A DNA stretch of 64,000 nt. Origin: Cheiracanthium punctorium (lineage: Eukaryota; Arthropoda; Arachnida; Araneae; Cheiracanthiidae). Where the stretch lies: positions 744,001 to 808,000 of the forward strand of contig JAWZYV010017516.1 of the NCBI GenBank assembly GCA_038373885.1, in the 5' to 3' direction. Both the position numbers and the translations under genes were made by a program. The notes under the pieces were generated by a model. The model was given only the letters and a program-made list of their open reading frames with translations, was not told where the DNA came from and did no database searches. Positions 1 to 10,568 of the stretch are shown here, in pieces. Every line of letters starts with the position of its first letter. The first letter of the stretch is position 1.

Positions 1-904
1 ATTGGAGGCGCCCATAAAGTGGCTCTATGGGTCCATAGAATTCTTCACCTATGTAAGGTAAGTATCCATATTAGTATCTTTCTGCCATGTTATAAGTTAA
101 AAATAGAAGCAAAGAAAAAAATCCAATAGGAAAAAAAAAAACATTTTCGATGAGATAGTGCATTTTAGACACATCTGAACTTTTCTTCATTACATACTTT
201 ACATTGCATAATCTGATTTTAATTAACCAGAGCCTGGCGAGGGCAGCTTATTAGTAACATTGTGTGTTACATGGCGTCACAATGAATACTAAATCATGAT
301 TGAAACCAAAAGAAGAAAATTTTTAAAAGTAAAGGTTTTTTTAAACGTTTGTAAATGGCGTAAAATACTTTTTTATGTCAGTATAAATTAGTTTTCTGTA
401 TTTAGTGATAAATTATTGGGTGGGCTCATCCCCTATTCACAATTTATTGGGGGGGCTCGAGCCCCACGGGCCCATATAACTCTACGCCTATGTTTGTATA
501 TATTTTTCCTACACTTAAAGTTTGGCCGTTGAATTCAGGGACCCTGTATACATTATTTTCCACATTATATTGTAAATACATCCAGCTTTATACAAATTAT
601 ATAATCAAAGAATATATAGAGCACTAAGAGCTCATACCCACTGAGAAACAGAATTCATGAAATGTTTCAATTTTATTGGAAAGTGCTAAAACTAATTTTA
701 AAAATCGGATGTCTACACTACCGGACTTCATAGTTCATCTACTGAATAATACACATTGTTGATATACTTCAGTCAAACTTATTTCATCTGGAACTGATAT
801 ATGCTCATTATTAACGTTTAGTAATTTCGTGCGAAGTGTAAAAGATATTGTTTGATATGTTGGGTTCAGTTTTTAAAGTGTCTTTTTGTGTGTGCAAAAG
901 TTGG
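1..904. other. AT-rich non-coding stretch with a decayed G/C-rich MITE piece
   Basis: No coding signal is visible. The text at 1-60 (gcccataaagtggctc, then cctatg) and the G-rich patch at about 418-495 (ggggctcgagccccacgggccc, then gcctatg) look like two related, decayed ends of one short element. No target duplication could be read. Confidence 0.35.
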
Positions 905-1000
905 TGTTAGTTTGCCAACACACGCCCAGCTTGGCGACTGTCGGCGAAATTCGGGGCACGGGCCAAACAATGACTGTTTAATAGACTTTTAATGCATGGC
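905..1000. repeat. Short copy of the 'TTGGCGA' interspersed repeat
   Basis: Contains agcttggcgactgtcggcgaaattcggg followed by gggccaaacaatgactgt. The same phrases recur as tandem units at 21354-21615 and in weaker form at 4170-4310, so this is a fragment of an interspersed repeat family. Confidence 0.5.
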
Positions 1001-1150
1001 CATTGGCGTAGCCAGCGAGGGGCAGGGTGGGGCAGCTGCTCCCCCCTAAAATGAGCTAGTCATAGGGTCTGATTATGACAAACCGGCCATTCTCCGGTTA
1101 GACTCCATGTCCTCCCCCCCCCCCTAATGAAAATCCTGGCTACGCCCTTG
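1001..1150. mobile_element. hAT-type MITE, 'GGCGTAGCCAG' family
   Basis: A 150-bp element with inverted ends (cattggcgtagccag and ctggctacgcccttg), flanked on both sides by the identical 8-bp duplication TGCATGGC (993-1000 and 1151-1158). Eight-bp duplications are typical of hAT transposons. Related copies lie at 3979, 7453 and 56822. It has no coding capacity. Confidence 0.8.
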
Positions 1151-1198
1151 TGCATGGCCATAAACTTTGATAGATTGAAAGTTTTTTTGGTACAACTG

Positions 1199-1700
1199 AG
1201 TGTGTGTGTGTGTGTAAAGTATCCAGCCGATAGGAATCAAAAGCAAAAGTGCACAATTACATGTTAAAACTGTTCTAAATTTGTTAATTTCAACATTCTA
1301 CGCAAACTTTCTTCAAGCAGATGGGGGCGGGATAGACTTCGTGTTTATGCTAAAAGGCATAATGTCATTTTGAAAAATTTTTGGCAAGGGGGAGGAGTTA
1401 ACCCCCCAACAATCGCCCCTTGCGTGAGCCAATGATTCTACGAATAGTCCTTTCTGAGATACGCGAATTAAGTACATACGTTCGTACAGACGTCACTTCA
1501 AACGAGTCAAAATAGATTCACGGCAAGTCAAAATGGATCTCATACGAATAAGTGAGCAGATAAATGCGTACGTAAGTTGAGATATCTGGCACAAACTTGT
1601 GACGGTAAATTTAGGAATAGTGAAAACCTTTTTTTCCCGTCTGAATACCGAAATTTCTCGCGATCACACTACTTCCTTTAAGGAAGTCAAGGCAATCATG
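1199..1700 (+). repeat. Interspersed repeat ending in an 'acttcctt...aaggaagt' hairpin
   Basis: Starts near a short (TG)n run. It carries acgttcgtacagacgtcac and sequences of the type 'caaaatggat', then cgcgatcacactacttcc and the small palindrome acttcctttaaggaagt. The same order of motifs is seen at 22440-22690 and inverted at 14500-14720. The class is unknown and there is no open reading frame. Confidence 0.55.
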
Positions 1701-2159
1701 AATCCTTTATTAACATATATCTACCTTAATAACAGCATTTTATAACACATATACATTACTTTAACAATCTAACAGTCGCTCTACACTAGTACTGATTTTC
1801 ACAAATTCAGTATGTGATAAAAGGCTTTATTCTTGTGTAATAGGAATAAACTTCAATAACCTATGTTAACGACCTCGCTGAAAGTAATTATTTCCTCGTG
1901 GTTTCGAAGATAAATGTTGACGAAAATACTCCCAAGCTGCCCGTTTTATCTGGAAACCTTTAATGGCCCCATTTAAAACTGCTCCTAACGATAAGGAAAT
2001 CAAATTGAAGGAGAGGATCATTCTCCCCTTTTTCTATACGTTTAACCTCTTCAAACCTGACAAAAGTCTCACATCTCAAATTAAAGAGCAATCTAATAAT
2101 TATCTTTAAAAATCTATTACACTTAGAAAAGACAAATTTAAAGCGTATTTTCAAATAAT
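1701..2159. other. AT-rich non-coding stretch
   Basis: No coding, RNA or repeat signal seen. A 78-residue minus-strand open frame runs into the adjacent MITE and has no recognisable features. Confidence 0.4.
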
Positions 2160-2163
2160 ATTT

Positions 2164-2406
2164 GAAGGGTCCACGGGAAGAACGATGAGAGTCCAATACA
2201 GCTGATTCTCCAAAAAATCGAAAGGCGCACGGGACTTTCCACGTTCTTCCCCAGTAAACTGTATCTTTTGGCTATTTTTTCAGTGTACTCTCATTCGAAC
2301 ATTAATAGTATCGGACATTAATAGTGCCACTATGAAGAACAGAATGCAGTAGAAACCTCAGCATTGACGAAAAGTGGACTCTCATCGTTCTTCCCGTGGA
2401 CCCTTC
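2164..2406. mobile_element. MITE with perfect 32-bp terminal inverted repeats
   Basis: The ends at 2164-2195 and 2375-2406 are perfect inverted complements over 32 bp (outermost bases gaagggtccacgggaaga). They are flanked by ATTT on both sides (2160-2163 and 2407-2410), a likely 4-bp target duplication. The 243-bp element has no coding capacity. I cannot assign a superfamily. Perfect arms suggest a fairly recent insertion or strong selection on the ends. Confidence 0.75.
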
Positions 2407-2410
2407 ATTT

Positions 2411-3610
2411 CTATAAAAGCCTATTCTTCATCACTGTTTCCTAGTTCTGTGTTTTCATTTCTCACTCTCTCTGTCCAGTAAAAAGTTGTTATTACCGATA
2501 AATGAGAAGACTATCAAGACACTTTTAAAGGTAAATGATGTCCTACGAGTTCCTTTCACCAATATGATCCGCCCTTCCATTGGACAGAAATATTTTTGGT
2601 TGAACCGCTTCTATTTTTCTTCATAATTTGTACTTTTTCAGACTGTCTAAATATTTATTTTTTGACGAAAATTTCTAATACAAGTAAATCATTTATTCGA
2701 TCAGTCAATTTCTTGAGTTACTGTTTTCGAAATATAAAATTTCATGTTTGATATAACATTTTTATGTAACAGAGAATTATTTTTCTAATATTCTTATTAT
2801 TTTTTCACAGAACATACGTTTGTCATTCTTATATTTTATCAAATATTTATTTTTGACTGAACGATGAAATTTCAAATCCATAACATTAATACGATGAGTC
2901 AACTTCTTTTAACTCCCATTTACCCGAAACGTAAAATTTGAATGTTTGAAATAACATTACAGAAAATCATTTTCCCTTATGATAATTATTTTGTTGGGGG
3001 AAAATATCTTCATTACTCTTATATCTTACGTAAGTATATCGGATCCCCTCTCTCCTACTCACAAAAAAAATAAATTAAAACGTTTTAAAAGGAGAAAAAA
3101 TAAAAGCGAATTTGGAATATGCAAATACCTAACAGTGAAATGAAATCTCTTAAGAGCAATATTCTGCCCCAGCCCAAGATCGGGGTATCTCTTCTGTGCA
3201 GGCCAATAAAAGATGCTTCTTCCACCATGTATTCACTCGTGCATAAACAAAAATACTGTAGATGCAACGAGAGCCATCAATATATTTATCGAACAGAGAA
3301 AGTTTCTCTAGCGAGAGCATTCGGAATGAAAGTGAAAAAAAAAAATTACTATCCAGTATTCTTAAAAAGCTGTACAGTGATCCAGTCTTATGATTTTCGA
3401 TAAATATACACGTATATATTTCAGTCTTGATATATATTTGAAATAGTTTCTTCAGACAAACATAAAAAACTTCTAAATTTTAGAGAGACATGTAAATGTA
3501 TCTGCCAATATCTGATATTCTGAAAGTCGCAAATTATAGATAGACTGAAATCAGATGTTTAATACAACGTTTTCTCAAATATGTTCCACAGGCAAGGGGT
3601 TAATAAAGTG
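2411..3610. other. AT-rich non-coding stretch
   Basis: Nothing recognisable. Overlapping open frames on opposite strands near 3085-3403 share the same bases and neither shows a known domain. Confidence 0.4.
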
Positions 3611-3612
3611 TA

Positions 3613-3950
3613 CAGGTTGATTCAAAAATAATGTGACCGATTTCAGAACGTGATATATTTTTATTGAATTTATTATTTACAAGAATTTATTTGCAAGAAA
3701 TAATCAATGTCCTTTTCTTTAGCATAGTACACTTTACTTAAACGTTTAGGTCAAGCCAAAAGAGCTCTCCGACCATTTATGGGGGTATTCTTTCAACTAC
3801 CTCTTTCATTTCTTTAAGCTCTTGAAGTGTTCCTGTTTTTTAAGCATCCCAGTAAAAAATAATCAAAAGAAGCACAGTCAGGAGATGATCGTACCCATTT
3901 CTCAGGAGGAAGAAAATTATTTTTTAAAAATCTTTCAGCCGTTTTATATT
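3613..3950 (-). pseudogene. Mariner-like transposase C-terminal remnant with one element end
   Basis: Read on the minus strand, about 3720-3915 gives, through stops and frame slips, residues like PPEKWVRSSPDCASFDYFL followed by LKNR. This resembles the third catalytic aspartate region of mariner transposases (proline-rich, SPDxxxxDYFLW, then the LK segment). The catalytic-region tryptophan after DYFL is replaced. The outer end at 3613 begins caggttgattcaaaaataa after a TA dinucleotide, as expected for Tc1/mariner. The N-terminal helix-turn-helix, the first two catalytic aspartates and the other end are missing. The remnant stops just before the MITE at 3979. It is not functional. Confidence 0.6.
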
Positions 3951-3978
3951 TGATATACGTATGTTCCCCCCCCCCCCC

Positions 3979-4142
3979 CAGGGGCGTAGCCAGAAATTTT
4001 TCATGGGGGGGTTACGAATACTACAACTCATATATATGTATACGTGTGTGTGATAATGTAGTGCAGAATATACATTTTGTATGGCAAAAAATTCCGCATG
4101 GGGGGTTATGACTCCCCTAAACCCCCCTTGGCTACGCCCCTG
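3979..4142. mobile_element. hAT-type MITE, 'CAGGGGCGTAGCCAG' family
   Basis: Ends are caggggcgtagccag and ttggctacgcccctg. The flanks are C-runs (cccccccc on the left, tccccccc on the right), so the 8-bp duplication is plausible but ambiguous. It sits at the edge of a mariner remnant. Confidence 0.75.
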
Positions 4143-4169
4143 TCCCCCCCACATGATATACTTGTAGCA

Positions 4170-4310
4170 TAGACTTGGCGGTTTCTCACCAAATATTGGC
4201 CATATTGCTCAGCAGACTTTTGAGGATTTATTTTTGGTGCCAAATTGGGGGATATTTCACCATAAAGCTTGGCGACATTTGGCGGGATTTTATTAATTGG
4301 GTCTACTAAT
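4170..4310. repeat. Degenerate 'TTGGCGA' repeat
   Basis: Contains acttggcggtttctcacc, ccaaattgggggatatttcac and agcttggcgacatttggcg, weaker versions of the tandem units at 21354-21615. Confidence 0.45.
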
Positions 4311-5158
4311 GTTTATTTTGACGATCACGTGATACTCACGAGGGTAAGCTAAATTTCCCGTGTCAGTTTTGCGAATACATAATTAATCTTTCGAAAAGCA
4401 TGCAGCTTGAAATAAAATATCTGATATTTCTTTATTATTCACAACATGAAGCATTTATTATGAAAAACTATATTTCATATGTAAGTTCGACATAAGAAAT
4501 TTGGCTCATACTCTAAATCCGGTAGTGAGCGTGTTTTAAACAATACGATGCAAATATTCATCGCTATGCAATTAAGGGTTAAGCATGAAACTAAAATTTA
4601 TAAAATAAATTTCTTAAATTTTTACACTCTCATCCTAATTATTTTAATTCCAGAATTTTACATTTTTGCGTTTAAAAAAAGAAAAAGAACAGAATACTTT
4701 CCTAAACACTTAGCTAAGAGCAATCTGCTTCACGTTAACTTCAAGACTTTTTTTTTTGCATTACAAATAATGCGTTAAAATTAGCCGTGTCGCATTCTGA
4801 GCAAGGGTGGAAAATTTCTTGTTGCCCTCCCCCCTTTCAAACCTCAAATATACATGTCAGTTTCCCGGAGCTGGCGGGATAATAAGCACTTAAAACAGCT
4901 CGTATTTCTGTTGGCAGAGTCAGTAAACAACCAGTCTAGGAGCTGGAGTTAAATAGCGAAAATGAAAAGATATCAACTGCTAAATGGTTAAGATTTATTG
5001 CTGCCGTTGAAGAGCTCAACATCGTTCGAACTTCACTAGTTTAGCACTTCTGTAAATCATCATTGTTTTTGTTTTTTTTTTCCAACTCAGAACAAAACAA
5101 GAAATAAGATGAAGAAAAAGTATAATTGGCGGCATTGGTGTCAGGATAGGGATGCTTG
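4311..5158. other. AT-rich non-coding stretch
   Basis: No domain-like frame, RNA gene or clear repeat seen. A 76-residue frame at 4548-4778 is low-complexity and hydrophobic/lysine-rich with no motif. Confidence 0.4.
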
Positions 5159-5162
5159 TTAA

Positions 5163-5548
5163 CCCTTCAACGCGCAGTGTTTCAGCTCTGGGAACTCCAA
5201 ACTCTGACGTTTTGACTGTTGCCAGTCACGAAGAATAGATTTGATTTCTATAAAAATAGTTGCGGGGGGACATAGCTCCACGAGAATCCTTTACTTTTTA
5301 GCACGTCATTTCCCGTAAAAAAATTGTCACGATTATTTTTAAGAGCACTGGCATCTGCTGAAAAATGGAAGAACGCGAGAACAGCTGGATAGATTGCCCA
5401 ATGCTGGAAAAAGGGCAGCCGTTGCCATCGCTCGACTTAACTACCAGCAAGATGACGGACGATCGAAACGTTCATCGCGTGCCACAGATCTAGAGACCCC
5501 TTTTTGACGACAGCTGGCTGCATTGGGAAAGGGTTGCGCCTCAAAGGG
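5163..5548 (+). mobile_element. piggyBac-type (TTAA) MITE, copy A
   Basis: Flanked by TTAA at 5159-5162 and 5549-5552. Begins CCCTTCAACGCGCAG and ends TGCGCCTCAAAGGG, giving piggyBac-like CCC/GGG tips. The 386-bp interior (cacgaagaatagatttgat, tttcccgtaaaaaaattg, aacagctggatagattg) is shared with copies B-E. This copy has only one arm of the central palindrome that copies B and C carry in full. It has no open frame. Confidence 0.85.
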
Positions 5549-5564
5549 TTAACGCTTTCCAATA

Positions 5565-5767
5565 AGGATGAAAAAAGTTTATGATTTCGGTTTATCCGTC
5601 CGTGCTCTAACTGCTGTCAATATGCTTAGATCACTACAAAATTTATATATGTTATTTAAATGCATTGCACCATCAGCTCCTTTTAGAGCTCCATTAGGAG
5701 TTGCACCATGTACTATATCAGAGCTCCATTACGCTCTACGGCAGACACAGACAAATGCATTTAAATA
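5565..5767 (+). repeat. Interspersed repeat fragment ('atgatttcggtt...gtccgt')
   Basis: The run atgatttcggtttatccgtccgtgctctaactgc is matched at about 37628-37680 by a similar phrase with the same downstream order (atctatgagat-type text, then aaatttatat). The class is unknown. Confidence 0.45.
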
Positions 5768-6170
5768 CAGGGTTTTCCAAAAACACTGACCTAAGCTCTT
5801 ATTCCTTAAATATTGATCATAAAGTGCAAAGTTACATTAAAAAAGAATACAAAATTTTATGATTTTGATTTAAATTCTAAGGAGATTAAATCTGAATAAA
5901 TACTAAATTTAAATTTTTACATGGACCGGTAAAAAAAAAAAAATTAAAAATCCCAATTAGTAAAATGCACTTCTGATATCAACGAGGTAGCCTTCAATCA
6001 TAAAAAGTCTCAGGGGTATGAAAATAAATATATGTAAACTTGAATTATTTGTCAACGGCTCTCGATGAGTAAAAATCCCATCGGAAGTTGTGATTTGGTA
6101 TTCGAAAGATAGGCTATTCAGAAATTAGGAAAGAAAGCAATGATTGCGTAAATGCATACTTTCGCTATTA
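5768..6170 (+). repeat. Tc1/mariner-type repeat end (family with 'ttattccttaaatatt')
   Basis: Begins cagggttttcc directly after TA, then cttattccttaaatattgatcat, then a segment like aaattttatgattttgat and gattaaatctgaataaa. The same order occurs at 51516 on the plus strand and reversed at 38990-39352. TA plus CAGGG tips suggest a Tc1/mariner end. No partner end was found. Confidence 0.5.
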
Positions 6171-7190
6171 TTGGTGTATGGCCTCTTACAACCTTTATTT
6201 AAACATATCTCTGAGCGTTTTAAGATGGAAAGTTAAAGTTATGTACGTCGTTTAGTTAATGTATGGGGTACATTTAAAGGCGTTCAAACGCGTATTGACG
6301 TTACATCTGGAGAAAACCGCCCAAAACTCCAGACCATTACTACGAAGACCTCGCGATGAGCCCGAACCCGAAACCTTCACACTTCAGCCATATACCATGT
6401 TTAGTGTCTTTCAGCAATATTGAAATTGCTTTATTATTTGAATTCAATTTCTTATGAGTGTTTCTATTGTAAAACAATCGAGCGAAACATTTCAATATTG
6501 GTTTGTAATTTGATGATTCATTTTCATCTAAGACTTATTAACGGGTCGTTACTTTTACAATAACTTTTCAGAATATCCAAAAAACATTACGTATACGATG
6601 ACTGCGTAGAAAAACTTTTACATAAAGCTAAAGTTTTTCAATCCAGCAAATTCTTAGGAATCCATTACTCTCAACAGCAAAACAAATCCAAGAACCCTGA
6701 AAGCAGAAAAGTCATGGCGGTAACAAACTCACTCTCTTACGCAAAGTACTTATGGTATCCAAAACATTTTTTGAAATGTTTATATCAAGGTCGACATTCC
6801 CATTCTCTACTTCTTAAAATAAGTCGGCAGGGCAAACATGCAATTTTCCGACTTCCTTAAAACCCATTCCCGAAGTTCTTTCTCGGAGTCTTTCGTTAAA
6901 CAAACAGCGGTAGATAAATTTAACCCTTTTCATTTTCTGCCTTAACCGAATTGCGATTTTGCGGCCCTTTTGAAATGCCCAACGCAAGTGTTCGCAGCCA
7001 GGGGTAATGGGTGAGGCGTTTCCCGGTTTTTTAATTTGGAAATGAGCCGAAAAGAGAGTGTGAACTTTATTTGTTTGTCCTATAGACTTTCAGCGACATT
7101 TCTTAAGCATTATGAAGTCGTTCCAGATTAGTGGAAAAATATTTGAGTTTCATAATTGAGTATTTAAGTCAGCTGTGGTTTCTGTATGGC
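6171..7190. other. Non-coding stretch with one interspersed repeat piece
   Basis: At about 6285-6400 the phrase gttacatctggagaaaaccgcccaaaactccagacc recurs in altered form at 31440-31490 and reversed at 41155-41215, so it belongs to a repeat family. The rest shows nothing recognisable. Confidence 0.4.
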
Positions 7191-7197
7191 AGCGGTT

Positions 7198-7269
7198 CTC
7201 TGCACCCTCCAATATTCCATCAAGATGGAATTATGACGGAATTAAGATGGAATATTGGAGGGTGCAGAG
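7198..7269. other. Perfect 24-bp hairpin
   Basis: 7198-7221 (ctctgcaccctccaatattc...) is the exact inverted complement of 7246-7269, separated by 24 nt. The 72-nt palindrome is not at the ends of any element I can define. It could be a small foldback, a hairpin-siRNA or miRNA-like source, or a local inverted duplication. The sequence alone does not decide. Confidence 0.6.
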
Positions 7270-7420
7270 CGTTTGCAAGGGATTTGTGAGAAAAATTGGC
7301 ATAGAGCAAGTGATAATGCATGCTTTAAAAAATCATCTTATTAATGAGTATGTCATTTTATCTCTCACCCCCTTTATTGAAAATTGTCCGAAAAATGTGT
7401 CCCAAAAAAGCGACATAATT

Positions 7421-7775
7421 TTACATATATTTAAATACTATTAGTTCACAACCAGGGGCGTAGCCAGATATTGGGATATATCCCCACCCCCCGAAATTTT
7501 TGGATTAGTGATGAAATTGCGTGTATTTATGCACATATAAGTTCATATCCCCTCCCGAAAATTTTTCCAGGCACATATCCCCCCCCCCCCAAAAATTTTC
7601 CTGGCTACGCGCCTGTTCACAACAGCTTTAATCTACTGTTACAATATTTTGTAAGCTGTAGAATAAGCATCACATGTATTTTTTTACATATATTTAAATA
7701 CCATTAGCTCACTACAGCTTTAATCTATTGTTACAATATTTCGTAAGCTGTAGAATATGCCTCACATCTATTTTT
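7421..7775 (+). repeat. ~92-bp tandem duplication, one unit carrying a MITE
   Basis: Unit 1 is 7421-7683 once the MITE at 7453-7615 and one 8-bp duplication are removed. Unit 2 is 7684-7775. Both run ttacatatatttaaatac, agctttaatct and tgttacaatatt, ending near ctgtagaat. Unit 2 has the unoccupied version of the MITE insertion site (agctcactacagctttaatc). Confidence 0.75.
7453..7615. mobile_element. hAT-type MITE, 'CAGGGGCGTAGCCAG' family, with clean target duplication
   Basis: A 163-bp element with ends caggggcgtagccag and ctggctacgcgcctg, flanked by the identical 8-bp TTCACAAC (7445-7452 and 7616-7623). Its interior (gaaatttttggattagtgatg) closely matches the copy inside the Helitron helicase gene at 56822. 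An empty copy of its target lies in the adjacent tandem unit. Confidence 0.9.
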
Positions 7776-8857
7776 CTATAAATAGGTTACAATCATAAAA
7801 ATTTCAACATAGGGTTATTAGGCGAAATACACGAAAGATGAGAGATAAAATGACATAGTCAATTTATATCGTTTTAATATGGCAATAATGAAACTAAAAA
7901 ATTAGGGGGGTTCAGGGGGGAGGACTCCCCCTGACGAGTCTCGAACAGCCGAGCTTTTAATTCTTATTTCTATTCCAACACATCTATTTAAGATTAAAGT
8001 GTTTATTCAATTTTTACGAATAGCATCATTTTGTAAAAAGGGCGACTCAGTTTTCATTATTGAAGAATAAAAAAAGGTATGCAGAAGAATGGGAAGGAGG
8101 ACGCCGTTGTAAGTTATAGTTTCTTGGTGGGGGAGGAAGCAAAATGTTGGAAGGTTCGGAATCTCTCCTTTGAGTGTAGTACCTCAGAACCAGACTAACG
8201 TAGGTCACACTTGACTAACTTTTCAGAAGGGCGCCAAAACTGTAAGAAATGAACTCTAGGTCTGGTTGCAGAGCTAATAACTGAATCAGTCAGCCAAAAA
8301 TTATCGACATTATGTACTACACTTGTATCTACTTAACCCATTAATAGGTATTTCGTTTAGAATCAACGCTCTAACCTGAAAATTGTAATATGGACTTACG
8401 TTCGTCTGGTTCTGGGATACTGAATTGCACATTAACTGAAAATCCATACACGTTTTTATAACTTAACTGCTAAGCAAATAAAGTAGTTTAAATAACAACT
8501 AACGATTGTTTACATTTCTAAACTGTTTCATTTCTATTGTGTGTTGGTATTTTTAAATTTCTGATCTTAATAAAATCAACGTTTATTTGATATTGCATTA
8601 TTTATTATATATTTGATCCTACACTTTTTTAAATGATCGTATATTGACTCCAAACTTTCCGGGAATTTTTACCAAAATTCTGAATTTATATTTGCTGGTC
8701 AATTTCCGTAAATCAAGGATCAGCTCTAACCTGGAACGGAATTTCTTCTGGAATTTACAGGAATAGAATTCTGTGAATGTATGGGTATAGAGTCCGTGGC
8801 CATATTCATGTGGCCATCAGTAGATATATCAGTTTTACTTACCGAACGCGATAACTC
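7776..8857. other. Non-coding stretch
   Basis: A G-rich tract at 7903-7930 (ggggggttcaggggggagg) may be MITE debris. Otherwise nothing recognised. Confidence 0.4.
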
Positions 8858-8861
8858 TTAA

Positions 8862-9371
8862 CCCTTTAAGGCGCAGTGATCCCGCTCTGGGAACACCCAA
8901 CTCTGACGTTTTGACTGCTGCCAATCACGAAGAATAGATTTGATTTCTATAAAAATAGTTGCGGGTGACCTGGCTCCACGAGTATCCTTTACTTTTTAGG
9001 ACGTCATTTCCCGTAAAAAAATGGTCACGATTATTTTTAACAGCACTGACATCTGCTGAAAAATGGAAGAATGCGAAGAACAGCTGGATAGATTGACCAA
9101 TGCTAAAAAAGGGCAGCCGTTGCCATCGCTCGACTTAACGACCAGCAAGATGGCGGACGATCGAAATGTTCATCGCGTGCCACAGATCTAGAGACCGTTT
9201 TTTGACGCAGCTGGCTGTGCCCGGTACAGCCAGCTGTCGTCAAAAAGGGGTCTCTAGACCTGTGGCACGCGATGAACGTTTCGATCGTCCGCCCTCTTGC
9301 TGGTCGTTAAGTCGAGCGATGGCAACGGCTGCCCTTTTTTTAGCATTGGGAAAGGGTTGCGCCTCAAAGGG
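8862..9371 (+). mobile_element. piggyBac-type (TTAA) MITE, copy B, with full central palindrome
   Basis: TTAA at 8858-8861 and 9372-9375. Begins CCCTTTAAGGCGCAGTG and ends TGCGCCTCAAAGGG. At about 9099-9217 and 9226-9346 two ~118-bp arms are near-perfect inverted complements (agggcagccgttgccatcgc, then cgacttaac, then cgatcgaa), folding around ctgtgcccggtacag. The 510-bp copy has no open frame of note: frames within it are palindrome artefacts. Confidence 0.88.
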
Positions 9372-9404
9372 TTAAACGGAGTGTTCGATTGAGCTCAAAT
9401 TTGG

Positions 9405-10488
9405 TATATATGTTACGATAAAAGCCCGAAGTCTGGTAAATCCTAGGTTTTACTGGTAAAACCGAGCTTTTACCAAAGTATCTTGGTAAAAGTCCGAAGT
9501 GTGGCTTAGTATAATTCCATTTCGGCCTTTTACCAAGCATTTGCGGTAATACCAAGGAATTGCCATCGCCTTCCGCTAAAAGCCCGAAACGGGGATTACT
9601 TATGATAGGATTTTCCATTCGCAGATATATTGTGTGTAGTGTGTCTCGTCGTACACCAGAAACTAGTCTACCTCTTGCAAAGAAAATCTTTTAAACATCT
9701 AAAAAGATGGTAAAGAATTAAGTGTACGTGAAGTAGTAAAAAAAATTTTCTTTAGTTGGGGGACAAGGGGACTCAGAAAATGCAATTGTTCAAAGTGCTC
9801 TGCGAAGATGTATTTGTTCAAATTAGCTGATCTATTTTGTAATTCAAAATGTCATAACAGGCAATCTTTTTTAGCTTGTTGTAAGGAGGATTAAATTAGT
9901 AGTTCTAAAGAACATACTGCATATTTCGTATTTTTTAAGTTTCATAATTTTTATTTATTTGTTTTCTTGAATCATCAATTTAATCAATTTTTTAAACGAT
10001 TTCCAAATTTAGTTTTAAAAATTCATGAAATAGCTTCTGTGATTATCCAGAGAATTTTGCATTAGTTTAGCTTTTCACATGGGATCTTATTTGTAAAAGG
10101 CATAACTATTGTATTTTTTAATTTTTATTTCATGTAATTTCTCGAAAAATAATAAGACAGTTCCATCGACATATTCTCAAGTAGTACTCCATTTTCATCA
10201 CATTTACGATTCATATTATCAATCAAAACATTATAGTGTCTTTTATCCTTTTTGAGACACACTGCATACAATATATCTGCGAACGGAAAATCCTATGCTA
10301 AGTAATCTCTCATTTCGGGCTTTTATCAGAAGGCGTTGGTAACTCCGGGGTTTTGCAGCAAAGGCTTGGTAAAAGGCCGAAATGTAATCATACTAAGACA
10401 CACTTCGGACTTTCACCAAGACACTCTGGTAAAAGCTCAGTTTTACCGGTGAAACCCAGGATTTAGCATACGTTGGGCTTTTACCGTA

Positions 10489-10491
<3 letters not shown>
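9405..10491. mobile_element. Element with ~240-bp inverted repeats carrying subterminal 'TTTTACCA' motifs
   Basis: About 9405-9650 and 10245-10491 are inverted copies of each other (roughly 80% by eye), ending tgttacgataaaagccc on the left and gggcttttaccgtaaca on the right. Each arm repeats ggtaaaag/cttttacc motifs several times, usually next to ccgaa. The ~600-bp spacer is AT-rich with no gene. Long inverted repeats with repeated subterminal motifs recall Foldback- or hAT/Transib-type non-autonomous elements. I could not settle the target duplication. Confidence 0.7.

Positions 10492-10495
<4 letters not shown>

Positions 10496-10566
<71 letters not shown>
10496..10566. repeat. Compound (CA)n(TA)n(CA)n microsatellite
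   Basis: An uninterrupted run of CA, then TA, then CA dinucleotides lies directly between the long-inverted-repeat element and the pogo-like MITE. Histidine/threonine-rich open frames here are artefacts. Confidence 0.95.
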
Positions 10567-10568
<2 letters not shown>

